Below are positions 34,190-42,969 of a stretch of 64,000 nt of DNA, piece after piece. The position numbers and the translations under genes were made by a program. The stretch is from Bacteroidota bacterium (GTDB taxonomy: Bacteria; Bacteroidota; Bacteroidia; NS11-12g; UBA955). The stretch covers positions 62,001 to 126,000 of the forward strand of contig JAGFIU010000010.1 of NCBI GenBank assembly GCA_024103355.1, given 5' to 3'. The first letter of the stretch is position 1, and each line of letters starts with the position of its first letter. The notes under the pieces are model-generated. The model was not told the origin of the DNA, made no database searches, and saw nothing but the letters and a program-made list of their open reading frames with translations.

Positions 34190-34840
34190 ATGAGAACCGT
34201 TTTCATTTTATTAGGATTGTTCCTTTTGTTGTCTTGTTATCAGGAAAACCATTATTACAACACAAAAGAATACACAGAAAAAACAGACTCTCTCCAAAAA
34301 AGAATTGAAGAATTGGAAAGCCTAATAGAAGTAAAGAGAACACCAGAAAAACAACCAAAAGAAGAAGAAGTAAAAATACCAACCAAACCAAAAATAAAAG
34401 AAAAGAAAGTAATCCCCAAAAAAATAGTTCAGGAAAAAGACACAAACACAATCTTTTTTAAAAATGGCGGAATCTCGGTGACATACGGGATAAAAAGAGA
34501 CAGCCGTCAGCTCATCAGGATATATGACGGTAAAGGAAATATTTTATTTAAGTTTGAAAATATTCAACTGAGTTATCAGGTTAATACAACATTATGTTTT
34601 AGAGAAAACAACTCAGTAAAAGCAGCAGAAACAAGTATGAACCCGGGAGCAAGTATGTATTGGTATGAAACCTATTATACTTTTGATACAGACAATCAGC
34701 CATTGACAAAAATTGAAAAACGTTTGCCCTCAATGACAATAGAAGATGCTATGGGAGAAAAATATTTTTGGAACAAAAACACTAAAAAATGGATTAAGCA
34801 AGAGATTATTATCGAAACAAATCCCATACCTAGTCAATAA
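34190..34840 (+). CDS. lipoprotein with short coiled coil and basic linker, unknown function
   Basis: A 216-residue predicted lipoprotein: lipobox LLLSC (Cys16), a short coiled-coil segment (DSLQKRIEELESLIEV, about residues 33-48), a Lys/Glu/Pro-rich linker (residues 49-80), then a C-terminal domain of about 130 residues (FFKNGGISVTYGIKRDSRQLIRIYD, ASMYWYETYYTFDTDNQPLTKIEKRLPSM) that I cannot assign. A near-consensus AATATTTG box lies 19 nt upstream. It is the first rightward gene after the candidate origin and converges with yggS. Confidence 0.65.
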   Translation: MRTVFILLGLFLLLSCYQENHYYNTKEYTEKTDSLQKRIEELESLIEVKRTPEKQPKEEEVKIPTKPKIKEKKVIPKKIVQEKDTNTIFFKNGGISVTYGIKRDSRQLIRIYDGKGNILFKFENIQLSYQVNTTLCFRENNSVKAAETSMNPGASMYWYETYYTFDTDNQPLTKIEKRLPSMTIEDAMGEKYFWNKNTKKWIKQEIIIETNPIPSQ

Positions 34841-34854
34841 GTGGCAAAAAGTAT

Positions 34855-35568
34855 TTAATGCCAAACTTCTTTGCCTGGAATTCTGTTACCAAAAACAGCT
34901 GAACCAACCCGAACCATATTAGATCCTTCCTCAATAGCTATCTCTATATCATGAGACATACCCATAGAAAGGAGCAAAGAATCAATCCCCTCAATCCCAT
35001 CACCCAAAACCCTGTCCCTCGTCTCTCTCAATAATCTCAAACAAGGACGCATTATTTCAAGGTCGGAATCCAACAGACCAATGGTCATAAGCCCTTTAAT
35101 TTTAAGTGTTTCAAATGGTTTTAGTGCTTTGATAAAAGATATTGTTTTATCGGGAGCAATACCAAACTTACTGTCTTCAGCAGAAGTATTAATTTGAATA
35201 AAAACATCCATGTTTTTACCCAGATTTTGTAAACGCCTGTCCAATTGTTCTGCCAACTCCAACCTATCTAATGATTGAATGCAATTGGCATATTTAATAA
35301 CCTCTTTAACTTTATTGGTTTGTAAATGTCCTATAAAATGCCGCTCAATATTCAACTTTGATAACACCCCATCTTTATCTTTGAGTTCCTGAACCTTATT
35401 TTCTCCAATTAACTTTTCACCGGCACCAATAGCTATTTTAATCCTTTCAGCAGAAACTGTTTTTGTTGCCAATAATAGTCTTACATCTTTTGAGTCTCTA
35501 CCGAACTTTTTGCAAGCATTTTCAATACGTTTATGAACAACACCAAGATTGTGAATAATATCTTCCAT
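34855..35568 (-). CDS. YggS/PLPBP-family pyridoxal-phosphate homeostasis protein
   Basis: A 237-residue PLP-binding protein of the YggS / PROSC family, which holds pyridoxal phosphate and affects amino- and keto-acid balance without a known reaction. The cofactor Lys is Lys36 in RLLLATKTVSAE. Further family blocks are IGENKVQELKDK, RHFIGHLQTNKVK, VFIQINTSAEDSKFGI, GLMTIG and SMGMSHDIEIAIEEGSNMVRVGSAVFG. Full length. It has a promoter box 8 nt before the ATG and is the first leftward gene on the right of the gap. Confidence 0.93.
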   Translation of the reverse strand: MEDIIHNLGVVHKRIENACKKFGRDSKDVRLLLATKTVSAERIKIAIGAGEKLIGENKVQELKDKDGVLSKLNIERHFIGHLQTNKVKEVIKYANCIQSLDRLELAEQLDRRLQNLGKNMDVFIQINTSAEDSKFGIAPDKTISFIKALKPFETLKIKGLMTIGLLDSDLEIMRPCLRLLRETRDRVLGDGIEGIDSLLLSMGMSHDIEIAIEEGSNMVRVGSAVFGNRIPGKEVWH

Positions 35569-35576
35569 AACACCCG

Positions 35577-35584
35577 CAAAGGTA
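35577..35584 (-). promoter_or_regulatory. -7 promoter box for yggS-like gene
   Basis: Minus-strand TACCTTTG followed by CGGG, a full TAnnTTTG match, 8 nt before the ATG at 35568. Confidence 0.55.
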
Positions 35585-35718
35585 TTTAATTAAGAGCGTG
35601 TAATAATATCAACACGATAAAATAGAGATTGATATACAAAACAATCATTGTGTTAAGACATCACACAATAACAAAAACAAGAAAAGAATTCACTAGTCTT
35701 TTTTTCCTCATATTTACT

Positions 35719-35726
35719 TAGTTTTG
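35719..35726 (+). promoter_or_regulatory. -7 promoter box for the DUF47-PiT operon
   Basis: TAGTTTTG followed by CACC, a full TAnnTTTG match, 20 nt before the ATG at 35747. The -33 region is T-rich but has no clear TTG. Confidence 0.5.
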
Positions 35727-35746
35727 CACCAATCAAAAAATGCCTT

Positions 35747-36394
35747 ATGGGTTTTTCTTTAAATAATATTTTTCAATTTTTTGTTCCCAAAGACAAGAAG
35801 TTCTTCCCCTTATTTGAGCAAGCAACCACAAAACTTGTGAGTCTGACATCAAGTTTAAACGAAGCTGCAAATGCTTCGGTTGAACAAAGAGAAATGTATT
35901 TTCAACAAATTGTAGAATTAGATGCAGAGATAGAAAAAATCACCCACAAAACACTTTTGGAGCTAAGCAAAAACTTTCTCACGCCCTTTGACAGAGAAGA
36001 TATACACGCATTAATTACTTCTATTGACGGAGTTACCGACTTTATGCACGACTCTGCAAGTAGAATGAGGATGTATCAGGTTGAAAAAATAACTAAACCC
36101 ATAAAAAAACTCACTGAAATAAATTTTGAAGCCACACAACTTATAGCAGATTGCGTTAGCGAATTAAAAGATCACAGATTTGAAAGAGTTGCAGTAAACT
36201 GCAAGAAAATCAATAAATTGGAAACAAAAGCAGATGAAATATTTGATAAAGCCATCGAAAAGCTTTTTGAAAACGAAACAGATGCAAAAAAAATAATTCA
36301 GTACAAAGAAGTACTTTCTGCACTTGAATCAGCAACAGACAAGTGTAAAAGTGTTTCAAATATTTTAGAAGCAATTTCAGTCAAATATTCATAG
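35747..36394 (+). CDS. DUF47 (PhoU-like) phosphate-transport accessory protein
   Basis: A 215-residue helical protein of the DUF47 / PhoU-like family, which usually sits next to PiT transporters and is thought to regulate them. Family segments include FFPLFEQATTKLVSLTSSL, FDREDIHALITSIDGVTDFMHDSASRM and ALESATDKCKSVSNILEAI. It lies 9 nt upstream of the PiT gene, in the classic pair. No membrane segment or signal peptide is seen, so it is cytoplasmic. Confidence 0.93.
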   Translation: MGFSLNNIFQFFVPKDKKFFPLFEQATTKLVSLTSSLNEAANASVEQREMYFQQIVELDAEIEKITHKTLLELSKNFLTPFDREDIHALITSIDGVTDFMHDSASRMRMYQVEKITKPIKKLTEINFEATQLIADCVSELKDHRFERVAVNCKKINKLETKADEIFDKAIEKLFENETDAKKIIQYKEVLSALESATDKCKSVSNILEAISVKYS

Positions 36395-36403
36395 AAAAGT
36401 ATA

Positions 36404-37465
36404 ATGGAGTTATACCTGTTAATTTCCGTCATTATTTTAGCCTTTATTTTTGATTATATAAACGGATTTCATGATGCTTCAAACTCTATTGCAACTATTG
36501 TTGCTACACGCGTTTTAACCCCATTTCAAGCAGTATTATGGGCAGCATTTTTTAACTTTGTTGCATATTTTATTTCTCTGTATTGGATTGGGGAGTTTAA
36601 GATTGGTAATACTATTGCAAAGACGGTTAACCCTGATTTTATTACATTAGAAGTAATTCTTGCAGGATTGCTAGCTGCTATTTCTTGGAATTTAATTACA
36701 TGGAAGCTAGGTATACCATCATCTTCATCACATACTCTGATTGGAGGATTTATGGGCGCTGCTTTGATGCATGCCTTTATGTCCGGAGGGGATATGGCAA
36801 TGGTTGTAAATTATGCTAAAGTAATTCCAATTATTCTATTTATATTTCTTGCACCCAATATTGGATTAGTAATAGCATACTTTATTACTGTAGCAATTTT
36901 GTGGATTTGTCGCAAAGCATCACCTCACAAAGCTGAAAAGTGGTTTCGAAGTTTACAACTCGTGTCCTCTGCGCTCTTTAGTTTAGGTCATGGAGCCAAC
37001 GATGCTCAAAAAGTTATGGGAATTATTGGTGCAGCTGTTATTTATTTCCATGTACAAGCCGGTGATGCAGAATGGATAAATGCGCCCAACCAGTTTGAAC
37101 ATTTTGTTGAGGAATGGGGGTGGGTGCCCCTTACAAGTTTTGTAATTATTGGACTTGGAACAATGTCCGGAGGTTGGAGAATTATTAAAACAATGGGTTC
37201 TAAAATCACAAAAGTAACATCGCTTGAAGGGGTAGGTGCAGAAACTGCCGGTGCTATAACTCTTTATGTGTCAGAACACTTTGGAATACCGGTTTCAACC
37301 ACCCATGTTATTACCGGTAGTATCATTGGTGTTGGTGTAACAAAGCGCGTTTCCGCAGTGCGTTGGGGTGTTACAATTAAACTTTTGTGGGCATGGATTT
37401 TAACTATCCCCGTTTCTGCTGTAATTGCAAGTATTATTTTTGTATTTATCAACGCATTAGTCTGA
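36404..37465 (+). CDS. PiT-family inorganic phosphate transporter
   Basis: A 353-residue membrane protein with about 10 helices. The two PiT signatures can be read: GFHDASNSIATIVATRVLTPFQA near residue 20 (listed here in parts: GFHDASNS then VATRVLTP) and GHGANDAQKVMGIIG near residue 195, with GIPSSSSHTLIGG and GIPVSTTHVITGSIIGVG as the matching inner repeats. PiT proteins import metal-phosphate with H+ or Na+. Operon with the DUF47 partner. A palindrome CCTTAAGG follows the stop but no clear terminator. Confidence 0.94.
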   Translation: MELYLLISVIILAFIFDYINGFHDASNSIATIVATRVLTPFQAVLWAAFFNFVAYFISLYWIGEFKIGNTIAKTVNPDFITLEVILAGLLAAISWNLITWKLGIPSSSSHTLIGGFMGAALMHAFMSGGDMAMVVNYAKVIPIILFIFLAPNIGLVIAYFITVAILWICRKASPHKAEKWFRSLQLVSSALFSLGHGANDAQKVMGIIGAAVIYFHVQAGDAEWINAPNQFEHFVEEWGWVPLTSFVIIGLGTMSGGWRIIKTMGSKITKVTSLEGVGAETAGAITLYVSEHFGIPVSTTHVITGSIIGVGVTKRVSAVRWGVTIKLLWAWILTIPVSAVIASIIFVFINALV

Positions 37466-37541
37466 TCCTTAAGGGTGGATGCAGGGTTTATATAAAACTC
37501 ATTTTGCTAACAATCCGCAATAGGGTATATGACAAATAGCT

Positions 37542-37943
37542 TTATTTTGGTTTTACTACCTCAACTCCTAAATTATTAATAAAACCGAACTTCCCGTCCA
37601 CTTCCACCATAGCCCAGTTTTTCTTATGTTCATCAAAATAATATATCTTATCATATTTAGGTTTCACGATTTCATTACCTAAAGTATTGATAAAACCGTA
37701 CTTGCCATCAAGCTCTACTAAAGCCCAACTTTTATAATACCCACCAAAATAATGTATCTTATCATATATAGGTTTCACGATTTCATCTCCTAAATTATTG
37801 ATAAAACCGTACTTGCCATCAAGCTCCACCAAAGCCCAGTCTTTATAATAATTACCATAACTACCGATGACTTCATAACCTGATTGTGCTTTTGCAAACG
37901 TTGCAACAAAAGCAGTCAATAAAATTAAAATTGTCTTTTTCAT
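37542..37943 (-). CDS. WG-repeat protein
   Basis: A 133-residue exported protein: signal peptide ending in FAKAQS, then three tandem copies of the WG (KWG) repeat, each 37 residues, with the core WALVELDGKYGFINNLG and VKPKYDKIYYF linkers. The third copy stops right after EVVKPK, in the middle of a unit, so the gene may be a shortened relative of longer WG proteins. WG repeats form beta structures and occur in surface or signalling proteins; no catalytic residues are visible. Lies in an accessory stretch with the SLOG-like protein. Confidence 0.8.
   Translation of the reverse strand: MKKTILILLTAFVATFAKAQSGYEVIGSYGNYYKDWALVELDGKYGFINNLGDEIVKPIYDKIHYFGGYYKSWALVELDGKYGFINTLGNEIVKPKYDKIYYFDEHKKNWAMVEVDGKFGFINNLGVEVVKPK
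37554..37880 (-). repeat. 111-bp tandem repeat (three WG-repeat units)
   Basis: The DNA repeats every 111 bases; for example the same AT-rich 8-mer recurs at 37691 and 37802. Copies two and three on the minus strand are nearly identical over long runs, indicating recent duplication. All copies are in frame. Confidence 0.8.
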
Positions 37944-38117
37944 ACGCTTGTTATTTTAGTTGATGATAGATTTTTAACACTATCCCTGAATCGAATAATT
38001 GAACAAAACTTTAAATTGCAGGAACAGCAGTTCAAAGATAGAAAATATTAATAACTCATCACAATTCTTTTTAATCAGCACATAAAACCAACCGTGTTTA
38101 TTCAGGGTGTTTTTCTA

Positions 38118-38660
38118 TCAAGACAGCCAATCAAACCAAACTCTTTGGTCTATATAAGGCACTTTGTTTTGTTTGCACACATTGACGGTATGGCCGGTTC
38201 CGCCAGAATCCGGGTCGGATAAATCAAGATAAAAAAAACCAAAACTTGCCGGTCGGATTTTATCAGTGCCTATTACTTTAATTGTATCTCGAAGTATATA
38301 AGCAGCTTTCATAGTTATATTGCTTTTTTTACCGGAGATATAGTGGTTGATGGTTCTATCCAAATTTTTATATGTCTTTGATTGATTTACTACTTCCGGA
38401 AAGTTTGCCAAATTGATATCGTCCAATGAAAAAGTCTCATGTGCTTTATTGGTCTTTTTTCTATGACCTGAATACGGAATAATCACTTGCAATCTTTTAC
38501 TGTCAATTGAAACTACTCCGTCAGAAAAATATTGGTCTGCACCTTCAGCATTACCACTTCTAAAAATCATTTTCTTTGTTTTGGATGCAAGCAATCTTCC
38601 GAGTGCAATCAGTTTTTCTTTGTCTTGTTCCAAAACCTTTCTTTTGCCTTCAAGAAGCAC
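38118..38660 (-). CDS. SLOG-like (Rossmann-fold nucleotide-binding) protein
   Basis: A 180-residue protein resembling the SLOG / DprA-LOG superfamily, seen in FRSGNAEGADQYFSDGV (about residues 33-49), the LQVIIPYSGHRKK stretch, and SDPDSGGTGHTVNVCKQNKVP near the C-terminus, which would line a nucleotide pocket. Members often bind or act on nucleotide-derived ligands, and some work in phage defence or stress. The start looks like GTG at 38660; the frame stays open for 12 more codons upstream but without ATG, so the true start is uncertain. No operon partner: WG-repeat gene 3', 569-base gap 5'. Confidence 0.65.
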   Translation of the reverse strand: MLLEGKRKVLEQDKEKLIALGRLLASKTKKMIFRSGNAEGADQYFSDGVVSIDSKRLQVIIPYSGHRKKTNKAHETFSLDDINLANFPEVVNQSKTYKNLDRTINHYISGKKSNITMKAAYILRDTIKVIGTDKIRPASFGFFYLDLSDPDSGGTGHTVNVCKQNKVPYIDQRVWFDWLS

Positions 38661-39229
38661 AATGGAATCTTTCTTATCATATTTCGTTGAGTCGTTTTAT
38701 AATTAGCCGGTTAAATAGAACACAATAATATGGTTTTATAAACAAAACTATCCTACCCTTTTTCTTTATCATCACTGATTTGTAGAAACAGAGTTTATAC
38801 AAATCAAAATATGTAGTATCTATTCATAATTTATAAAATCAAAAAATGATAGAAAACGAAAAAATGTATTTGTACAAAAACACATATTAATATTAGTATC
38901 TCAAAAAATCATTGGTCCTAATAACATTGTTTGAAATAACGATTTGTAACTAATAACAACCTCTTTTGCAGCACTATTCGTCTTATGGTGTATCAATTGA
39001 GAATGTTGAAAGGAAAAAATACGAAATCTTGCGTATTTATCAATGAAAAAATAACTTCATTTTTGTACCCTTTTTTTAAGTCATTAACCATACAAACCAA
39101 TGAATTATTTTACTGCTGAAGATATTGATGTGTTTTATAGATTCTTTTTGACAAAGAGTCATTTATTAAAGTATTTATTTTCAGGCTATTAAAAATAATC
39201 CTTTCTTTGCATTTATTTCAAATATAAGT
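38661..39229. other. 569-base gap with no recognised gene
   Basis: AT-rich sequence between the SLOG-like gene and the glycosyltransferase. I see no RNA gene, terminator or repeat. It holds one small ORF at 39100-39192 and weak inverted motifs such as TAATATTA. One 9-mer (TTATACAAA) is a mismatch away from a DnaA box but is isolated. It may be a remnant of a lost gene. Confidence 0.5.
39100..39192 (+). CDS. possible small ORF, 30 codons
   Basis: An ATG at 39100 opens 30 codons rich in aromatic residues (starting MNYFTAEDIDVFYRFF, ending YLFSGY) before TAA. It lies 38 bases before the glycosyltransferase start. I recognise no family, there is no clear promoter, and the codon composition matches random AT-rich DNA. 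It could be a leader peptide, a fragment of a lost gene or nothing. Confidence 0.2.
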   Translation: MNYFTAEDIDVFYRFFLTKSHLLKYLFSGY

Positions 39230-40354
39230 TTGGAGAATATAAAATCAAAAAAGACCGTTTGCCAACTCAGTTCATTGCATTATGCAACCGATACACGCAT
39301 CTTTTATAAATATGCACTGAGCCTGTCAACCAAATACAAGGTTGTGGTGGTCGGAGTGCACCCGCAAAAAGAGGAGATAAATGGGGTACTTATTATACCT
39401 TTCAGAGAGTATAAAAGCAGGGTTTTTAGGATTTTTACATCATGGTTTCTTATGTTTTTCAAAGCGTTGAAAATCAAAGCAGACCTCTACCATATTCACG
39501 ACCCGGAGTTGATGCCTTGCGCAATTCTATTGAGGGCAATTGGAAAAAAGGTGATAGTCGATGTACACGAAAACATTGCCGAAGACATTTTTGATAAGGA
39601 ATGGATAAAAAACAAAAGAATCACCTACTCTATTTTTGACAGGATTGAACATATTGCTTGCAAAAAATCTCCCGTTGTATTGGCAGAAGCATCCTATTTG
39701 AAACGCTATGAAAAATTTGCACCTGACATCACACAGATTTATAACTATGTAGAACCCGATTTTTTCCGACAATTTCAAAGTAACGATAGAGACCCCTTAC
39801 ATCTTTTTTATATTGGTATCATACTCGAGAGCAGGTGTATAGCAGAAATTATGGATGCTATGAAGGTTCTACACGAACGCAACTTTCCGGTTCATTTTCA
39901 CTGTGTGGGCAGACTATATACTCGTATAGAAAACTTGATAATGACACACAAGCATTACGAAGAACTTAAACCCTACTTGCATTTTTATGGTAGAAAAAAC
40001 CTGGAGGAAGGCTATATAGTATCAAAACAATGCGGAATAGGTTTGTGTTTAATTAAGCCCATGAAAAATTCGGTTGAATCAAAACCCACCAAACTTTTTG
40101 AGTACATGGCATGTGGCTTACCTATCATTACAAGCAATTTTCCATTGTATCGGCAATTGGTTGAAGACACCCAAACCGGACTGACAGTAAACCCCGAATC
40201 AGTTTCAGAAATTTCTGATTCAATTCAAAGGCTGATTCAAGACAAAGAATTGACAAAAAGATTTGCTCAAAATGGAAATTTCTCAGCACAGAAATTATAC
40301 AATTGGGAATCAGAGAGGGTGAAACTCCTTGATTTATATGCTAAACACGTTTGA
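39230..40354 (+). CDS. GT4-type glycosyltransferase
   Basis: A 374-residue glycosyltransferase of the GT-B fold, GT4 group. Marks are LSSLHYATDTRIFYKYA at the N-terminus, YHIHDPELMPCAILLRA, VIVDVHENIAEDI, and the donor-binding block SVESKPTKLFEYMACGLPIITSNF with the conserved EYMACG-type segment. It would transfer a sugar from an NDP donor to a glycan or lipid; the target is unknown. The start is probably TTG at 39230 since no ATG is near. The stop is 88 nt before rplM, which has its own promoter. Confidence 0.87.
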   Translation: MENIKSKKTVCQLSSLHYATDTRIFYKYALSLSTKYKVVVVGVHPQKEEINGVLIIPFREYKSRVFRIFTSWFLMFFKALKIKADLYHIHDPELMPCAILLRAIGKKVIVDVHENIAEDIFDKEWIKNKRITYSIFDRIEHIACKKSPVVLAEASYLKRYEKFAPDITQIYNYVEPDFFRQFQSNDRDPLHLFYIGIILESRCIAEIMDAMKVLHERNFPVHFHCVGRLYTRIENLIMTHKHYEELKPYLHFYGRKNLEEGYIVSKQCGIGLCLIKPMKNSVESKPTKLFEYMACGLPIITSNFPLYRQLVEDTQTGLTVNPESVSEISDSIQRLIQDKELTKRFAQNGNFSAQKLYNWESERVKLLDLYAKHV

Positions 40355-40386
40355 AAAAATGTTTACAAAATAATTTTTAAAGTTCA

Positions 40387-40418
40387 TTTGTTTAGTATTT
40401 ATAGTCTTTCTATATTTG
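40387..40418 (+). promoter_or_regulatory. promoter of the rplM-rpsI-rpsB-tsf operon
   Basis: TTTG at 40387-40390 and TATATTTG at 40411-40418 (followed by CAACC) are separated by 20 nt: both Bacteroidota sigma-A elements with good spacing. This is the clearest promoter in the window. Confidence 0.8.
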
Positions 40419-40442
40419 CAACCCCAAAAAAATAGGTTAGAC

Positions 40443-40892
40443 GTGAATACCCTGAGCTACAAAACAATATCAGCAAATTCGGCTACAGTAAACAAGAGGT
40501 GGTTTATTGTGAATGCAGAAGGCCAAAATTTAGGAAGAATCTCTTCTCAAATTGCAAGTGTTCTAAGAGGCAAAAACAAGCCCGACTTCACACCTCATGT
40601 GGATTGCGGAGACTATGTAATTGTTATCAATGCAGAGAAGGTGCAAATTCCTGACGGAAGAATGACACAAAAGGAATACATTACTTATTCCGGTTACCCC
40701 GGTGGTCAAAGCATAACCACCCCACAAGAGTTGTTAAAAAAGAAACCTTATGCTCTTATTGAAGAAGCTGTAAGAGGTATGTTACCTAAGAACAGACTAG
40801 GAAGAAAAATGTTTCACAACATGTTTGTTTATGTAGGAAATGAGCACCCTCATCAAGCTCAAAAACCCGAAGAATTAAAATTTGATATCTAA
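40443..40892 (+). CDS. rplM: 50S ribosomal protein L13
   Basis: About 149 residues from a GTG start at 40443, giving the typical L13 N-terminus (NTLSYKTISANSATVNKRWFIV). Extending further upstream would enter the promoter. Family blocks include GQNLGRISSQIASVLRGKNKP, FTPHVDCGDYVIVINAEKV, and GMLPKNRLGRKMFHNMFVYVG. L13 is an early-assembly protein of the large subunit. First gene of the operon with S9, S2 and EF-Ts. Confidence 0.97.
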   Translation: MNTLSYKTISANSATVNKRWFIVNAEGQNLGRISSQIASVLRGKNKPDFTPHVDCGDYVIVINAEKVQIPDGRMTQKEYITYSGYPGGQSITTPQELLKKKPYALIEEAVRGMLPKNRLGRKMFHNMFVYVGNEHPHQAQKPEELKFDI

Positions 40893-40899
40893 AAAATAA

Positions 40900-41286
40900 A
40901 TGGAAGCAATCAACACCATAGGAAGAAGAAAATCCTCAATCGCAAGGATTTATTTTAAACCCGGTAAAGGACAAGTTAAAATTAACAGCAAAGAGCTAAA
41001 AGAATACTTTCCTGTTGCAACTCACCAAAACATGGTGACATTACCACTTTCACTTCTTAACGCAAACGAATCTTATGATATAGATGTAAATGTTTCAGGA
41101 GGCGGAATTACCGGTCAGGCAGATGCAATTAAATTAGCAATTGCGAGAGCTTTGTGTGAAATAGACCCCGAGAATCGTCCGGTTCTTAAACAACACAAAC
41201 TGCTAACCAGAGACCCTCGCATGGTTGAAAGAAAGAAATTCGGCCAAAAGAAAGCAAGAAAAAGATTCCAATTCTCTAAACGTTAA
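40900..41286 (+). CDS. rpsI: 30S ribosomal protein S9
   Basis: A 128-residue S9. The start IGRRKSSIARIYFKPGKG and the end LTRDPRMVERKKFGQKKARKRFQFSKR are diagnostic; the basic C-terminal tail ending KR reaches the decoding site. It starts 7 nt after rplM, in the usual L13-S9 pair. Confidence 0.98.
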   Translation: MEAINTIGRRKSSIARIYFKPGKGQVKINSKELKEYFPVATHQNMVTLPLSLLNANESYDIDVNVSGGGITGQADAIKLAIARALCEIDPENRPVLKQHKLLTRDPRMVERKKFGQKKARKRFQFSKR

Positions 41287-41296
41287 GATTATTATA

Positions 41297-42058
41297 ATGT
41301 CACAAATAAGCACAAAAGATTTATTAGAAGCAGGTTGTCACTTTGGACACCTTACCCATAAATGGAGCCCTAAGATGGCACCCTATATTTTTATGGAAAA
41401 AGACGGCATTCACTTGATTGACCTCAACAAAACACTTGTTAAATTGGAAGAAGCCAAACAAGTTGTTAAAAACATGGTGAAATCAGGAAGAAAAGTCCTT
41501 TTTGTAGCTACAAAAAAACAGGCTAAAGAAATTGTTGCTGAAGCAGCAAAATCTGTTGATATGCCTTATGTTACTGAAAGATGGCTTGGAGGTATGCTAA
41601 CCAATTTTGCTACCGTTAAGAAGTCTATCAAAAAAATGCAGACTATCGAAAAGAACATAAAAGACGGAACTTTTGAAGCTTTGGCTAAGAAAGAAAGATT
41701 GGTTCTTTCAAGAGAACATGAAAAACTCTCAAGATTCTTTACCGGTATCGAAAATATGCACAAACTGCCCGCATTGATTTTCATAGTTGATGTGAAAAAA
41801 GAGCATATTGCAGTTGCTGAGGCATTAAAACTTAATATCCCGACAATTGGTATGGTGGATACAAATTCAGACCCTACAAAAATTGATTATGTAATCCCTT
41901 CCAATGACGACTCTGCAAATTCAATTCAGTTTATTGTAAATCAAATTGTTGAAACAATAAAAGAAGCTGCAATAGAACATAAAGCAGAGAAGGAAGAAGA
42001 AGTTGCTAAGAAAAAAGCAGAAAAAGATTCTGCACAAGAATTAGAGGCTGAGGCTTAA
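41297..42058 (+). CDS. rpsB: 30S ribosomal protein S2
   Basis: About 253 residues. The ATG at 41297 is chosen because it gives the S2 N-terminus (ISTKDLLEAGCHFGHLTHKWSPKM); a longer frame upstream overlaps rpsI. Further S2 blocks: FMEKDGIHLIDLNKT, VTERWLGGMLTNFATVKKSI, VDVKKEHIAVAEALKLNIPTIGMVDTNSDP. A charged tail (EEEVAKKKAEKDSAQ) ends the protein. Confidence 0.98.
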   Translation: MSQISTKDLLEAGCHFGHLTHKWSPKMAPYIFMEKDGIHLIDLNKTLVKLEEAKQVVKNMVKSGRKVLFVATKKQAKEIVAEAAKSVDMPYVTERWLGGMLTNFATVKKSIKKMQTIEKNIKDGTFEALAKKERLVLSREHEKLSRFFTGIENMHKLPALIFIVDVKKEHIAVAEALKLNIPTIGMVDTNSDPTKIDYVIPSNDDSANSIQFIVNQIVETIKEAAIEHKAEKEEEVAKKKAEKDSAQELEAEA

Positions 42059-42114
42059 TAGCTTCTCCATAGTTTTGATATTATATTATTTTCATTTAAA
42101 GTATTTATTCATCT

Positions 42115-42951
42115 ATGACAACAATAAGTGCATCTGAGGTTAATAAACTCAGACAAGTAACAGGAGCAGGTATGATGGATTGCAAAAAAGCCCTTGTAGA
42201 AGCAGGTGGTGATTTTGATAAGGCCATTGAACTGCTTAGAAAAAAAGGACAAAAGATTTCATTAAACAGAGCCGACAGAGAAGCTCAGGAAGGAGCCGTT
42301 ATTGCGATTACATCTGCGGATAATAAAACCGGAGTAATCATTGAACTTAATTGTGAAACAGACTTTGTGGCTAAAAATGCCGACTTTGTTGCTTTTGCCA
42401 TAGAAATTGCAAATCTTGCACTAAACAACAAACCTTCTGATATTGCTGCGCTTAAATCACTAACCATTGGTAATCTTACCTTGGAGCAAAGGATTTTAGA
42501 AGAAATTGGAAAAACAGGAGAAAAATTGGATATCTCTTCTTATGAAATATTGGATGGAAACAATATTGTTTCTTATATCCATGCCGGTAACAGAATTGGA
42601 GTATTAGTTTCTTTGACAAACCCACATTCTGAAGCAAACGCAGTAGCAGGAAAAGATGTTGCAATGCAAATTGCTGCAATGAACCCAATTGCTCTTGATG
42701 AAAACTCCGTTCCTGAAGATGTTAAGCAAAGAGAAATCAATGTAGGAAAAGAGCAAGCAATTCAGGAAGGAAAACCGGCTGAAATGGCTGAGAAAATTGC
42801 TATGGGAAGACTTTCCAAATTCTATAAAGAATACACTCTTGTGAATCAGGAATTTGTTAAAGACTCTTCCAAAACTATCAAGAAAATGTTAGCTGATACA
42901 GAACAAAACCTCGCAGTCGTTGGTTTTAAACGTGTTGGCTTAGGTGCATAA
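42115..42951 (+). CDS. tsf: translation elongation factor Ts
   Basis: A 278-residue EF-Ts, the nucleotide exchange factor of EF-Tu. The N-terminal UBA-like domain (VNKLRQVTGAGMMDCKKALVEAGGDFDKAIELLRKKG) and ELNCETDFVAKNADF are clear, followed by two core repeats with IAAMNPIALDENSVP. It follows rpsB by 56 bases and ends the ribosomal operon at a strong terminator. Confidence 0.98.
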   Translation: MTTISASEVNKLRQVTGAGMMDCKKALVEAGGDFDKAIELLRKKGQKISLNRADREAQEGAVIAITSADNKTGVIIELNCETDFVAKNADFVAFAIEIANLALNNKPSDIAALKSLTIGNLTLEQRILEEIGKTGEKLDISSYEILDGNNIVSYIHAGNRIGVLVSLTNPHSEANAVAGKDVAMQIAAMNPIALDENSVPEDVKQREINVGKEQAIQEGKPAEMAEKIAMGRLSKFYKEYTLVNQEFVKDSSKTIKKMLADTEQNLAVVGFKRVGLGA

Positions 42952-42969
42952 TTAATTAAGAAAAACTTG

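Noticed and set aside
37554-37880. 111-bp repeat as a possible CRISPR or mobile repeat
   Set aside because: The units are contiguous, coding and match WG-repeat protein units, with no spacers or inverted ends.
38661-39229. Possible tRNA, attachment site or mobile element remnant in the gap
   Set aside because: No cloverleaf, no direct repeats at the edges and no recombinase gene nearby.
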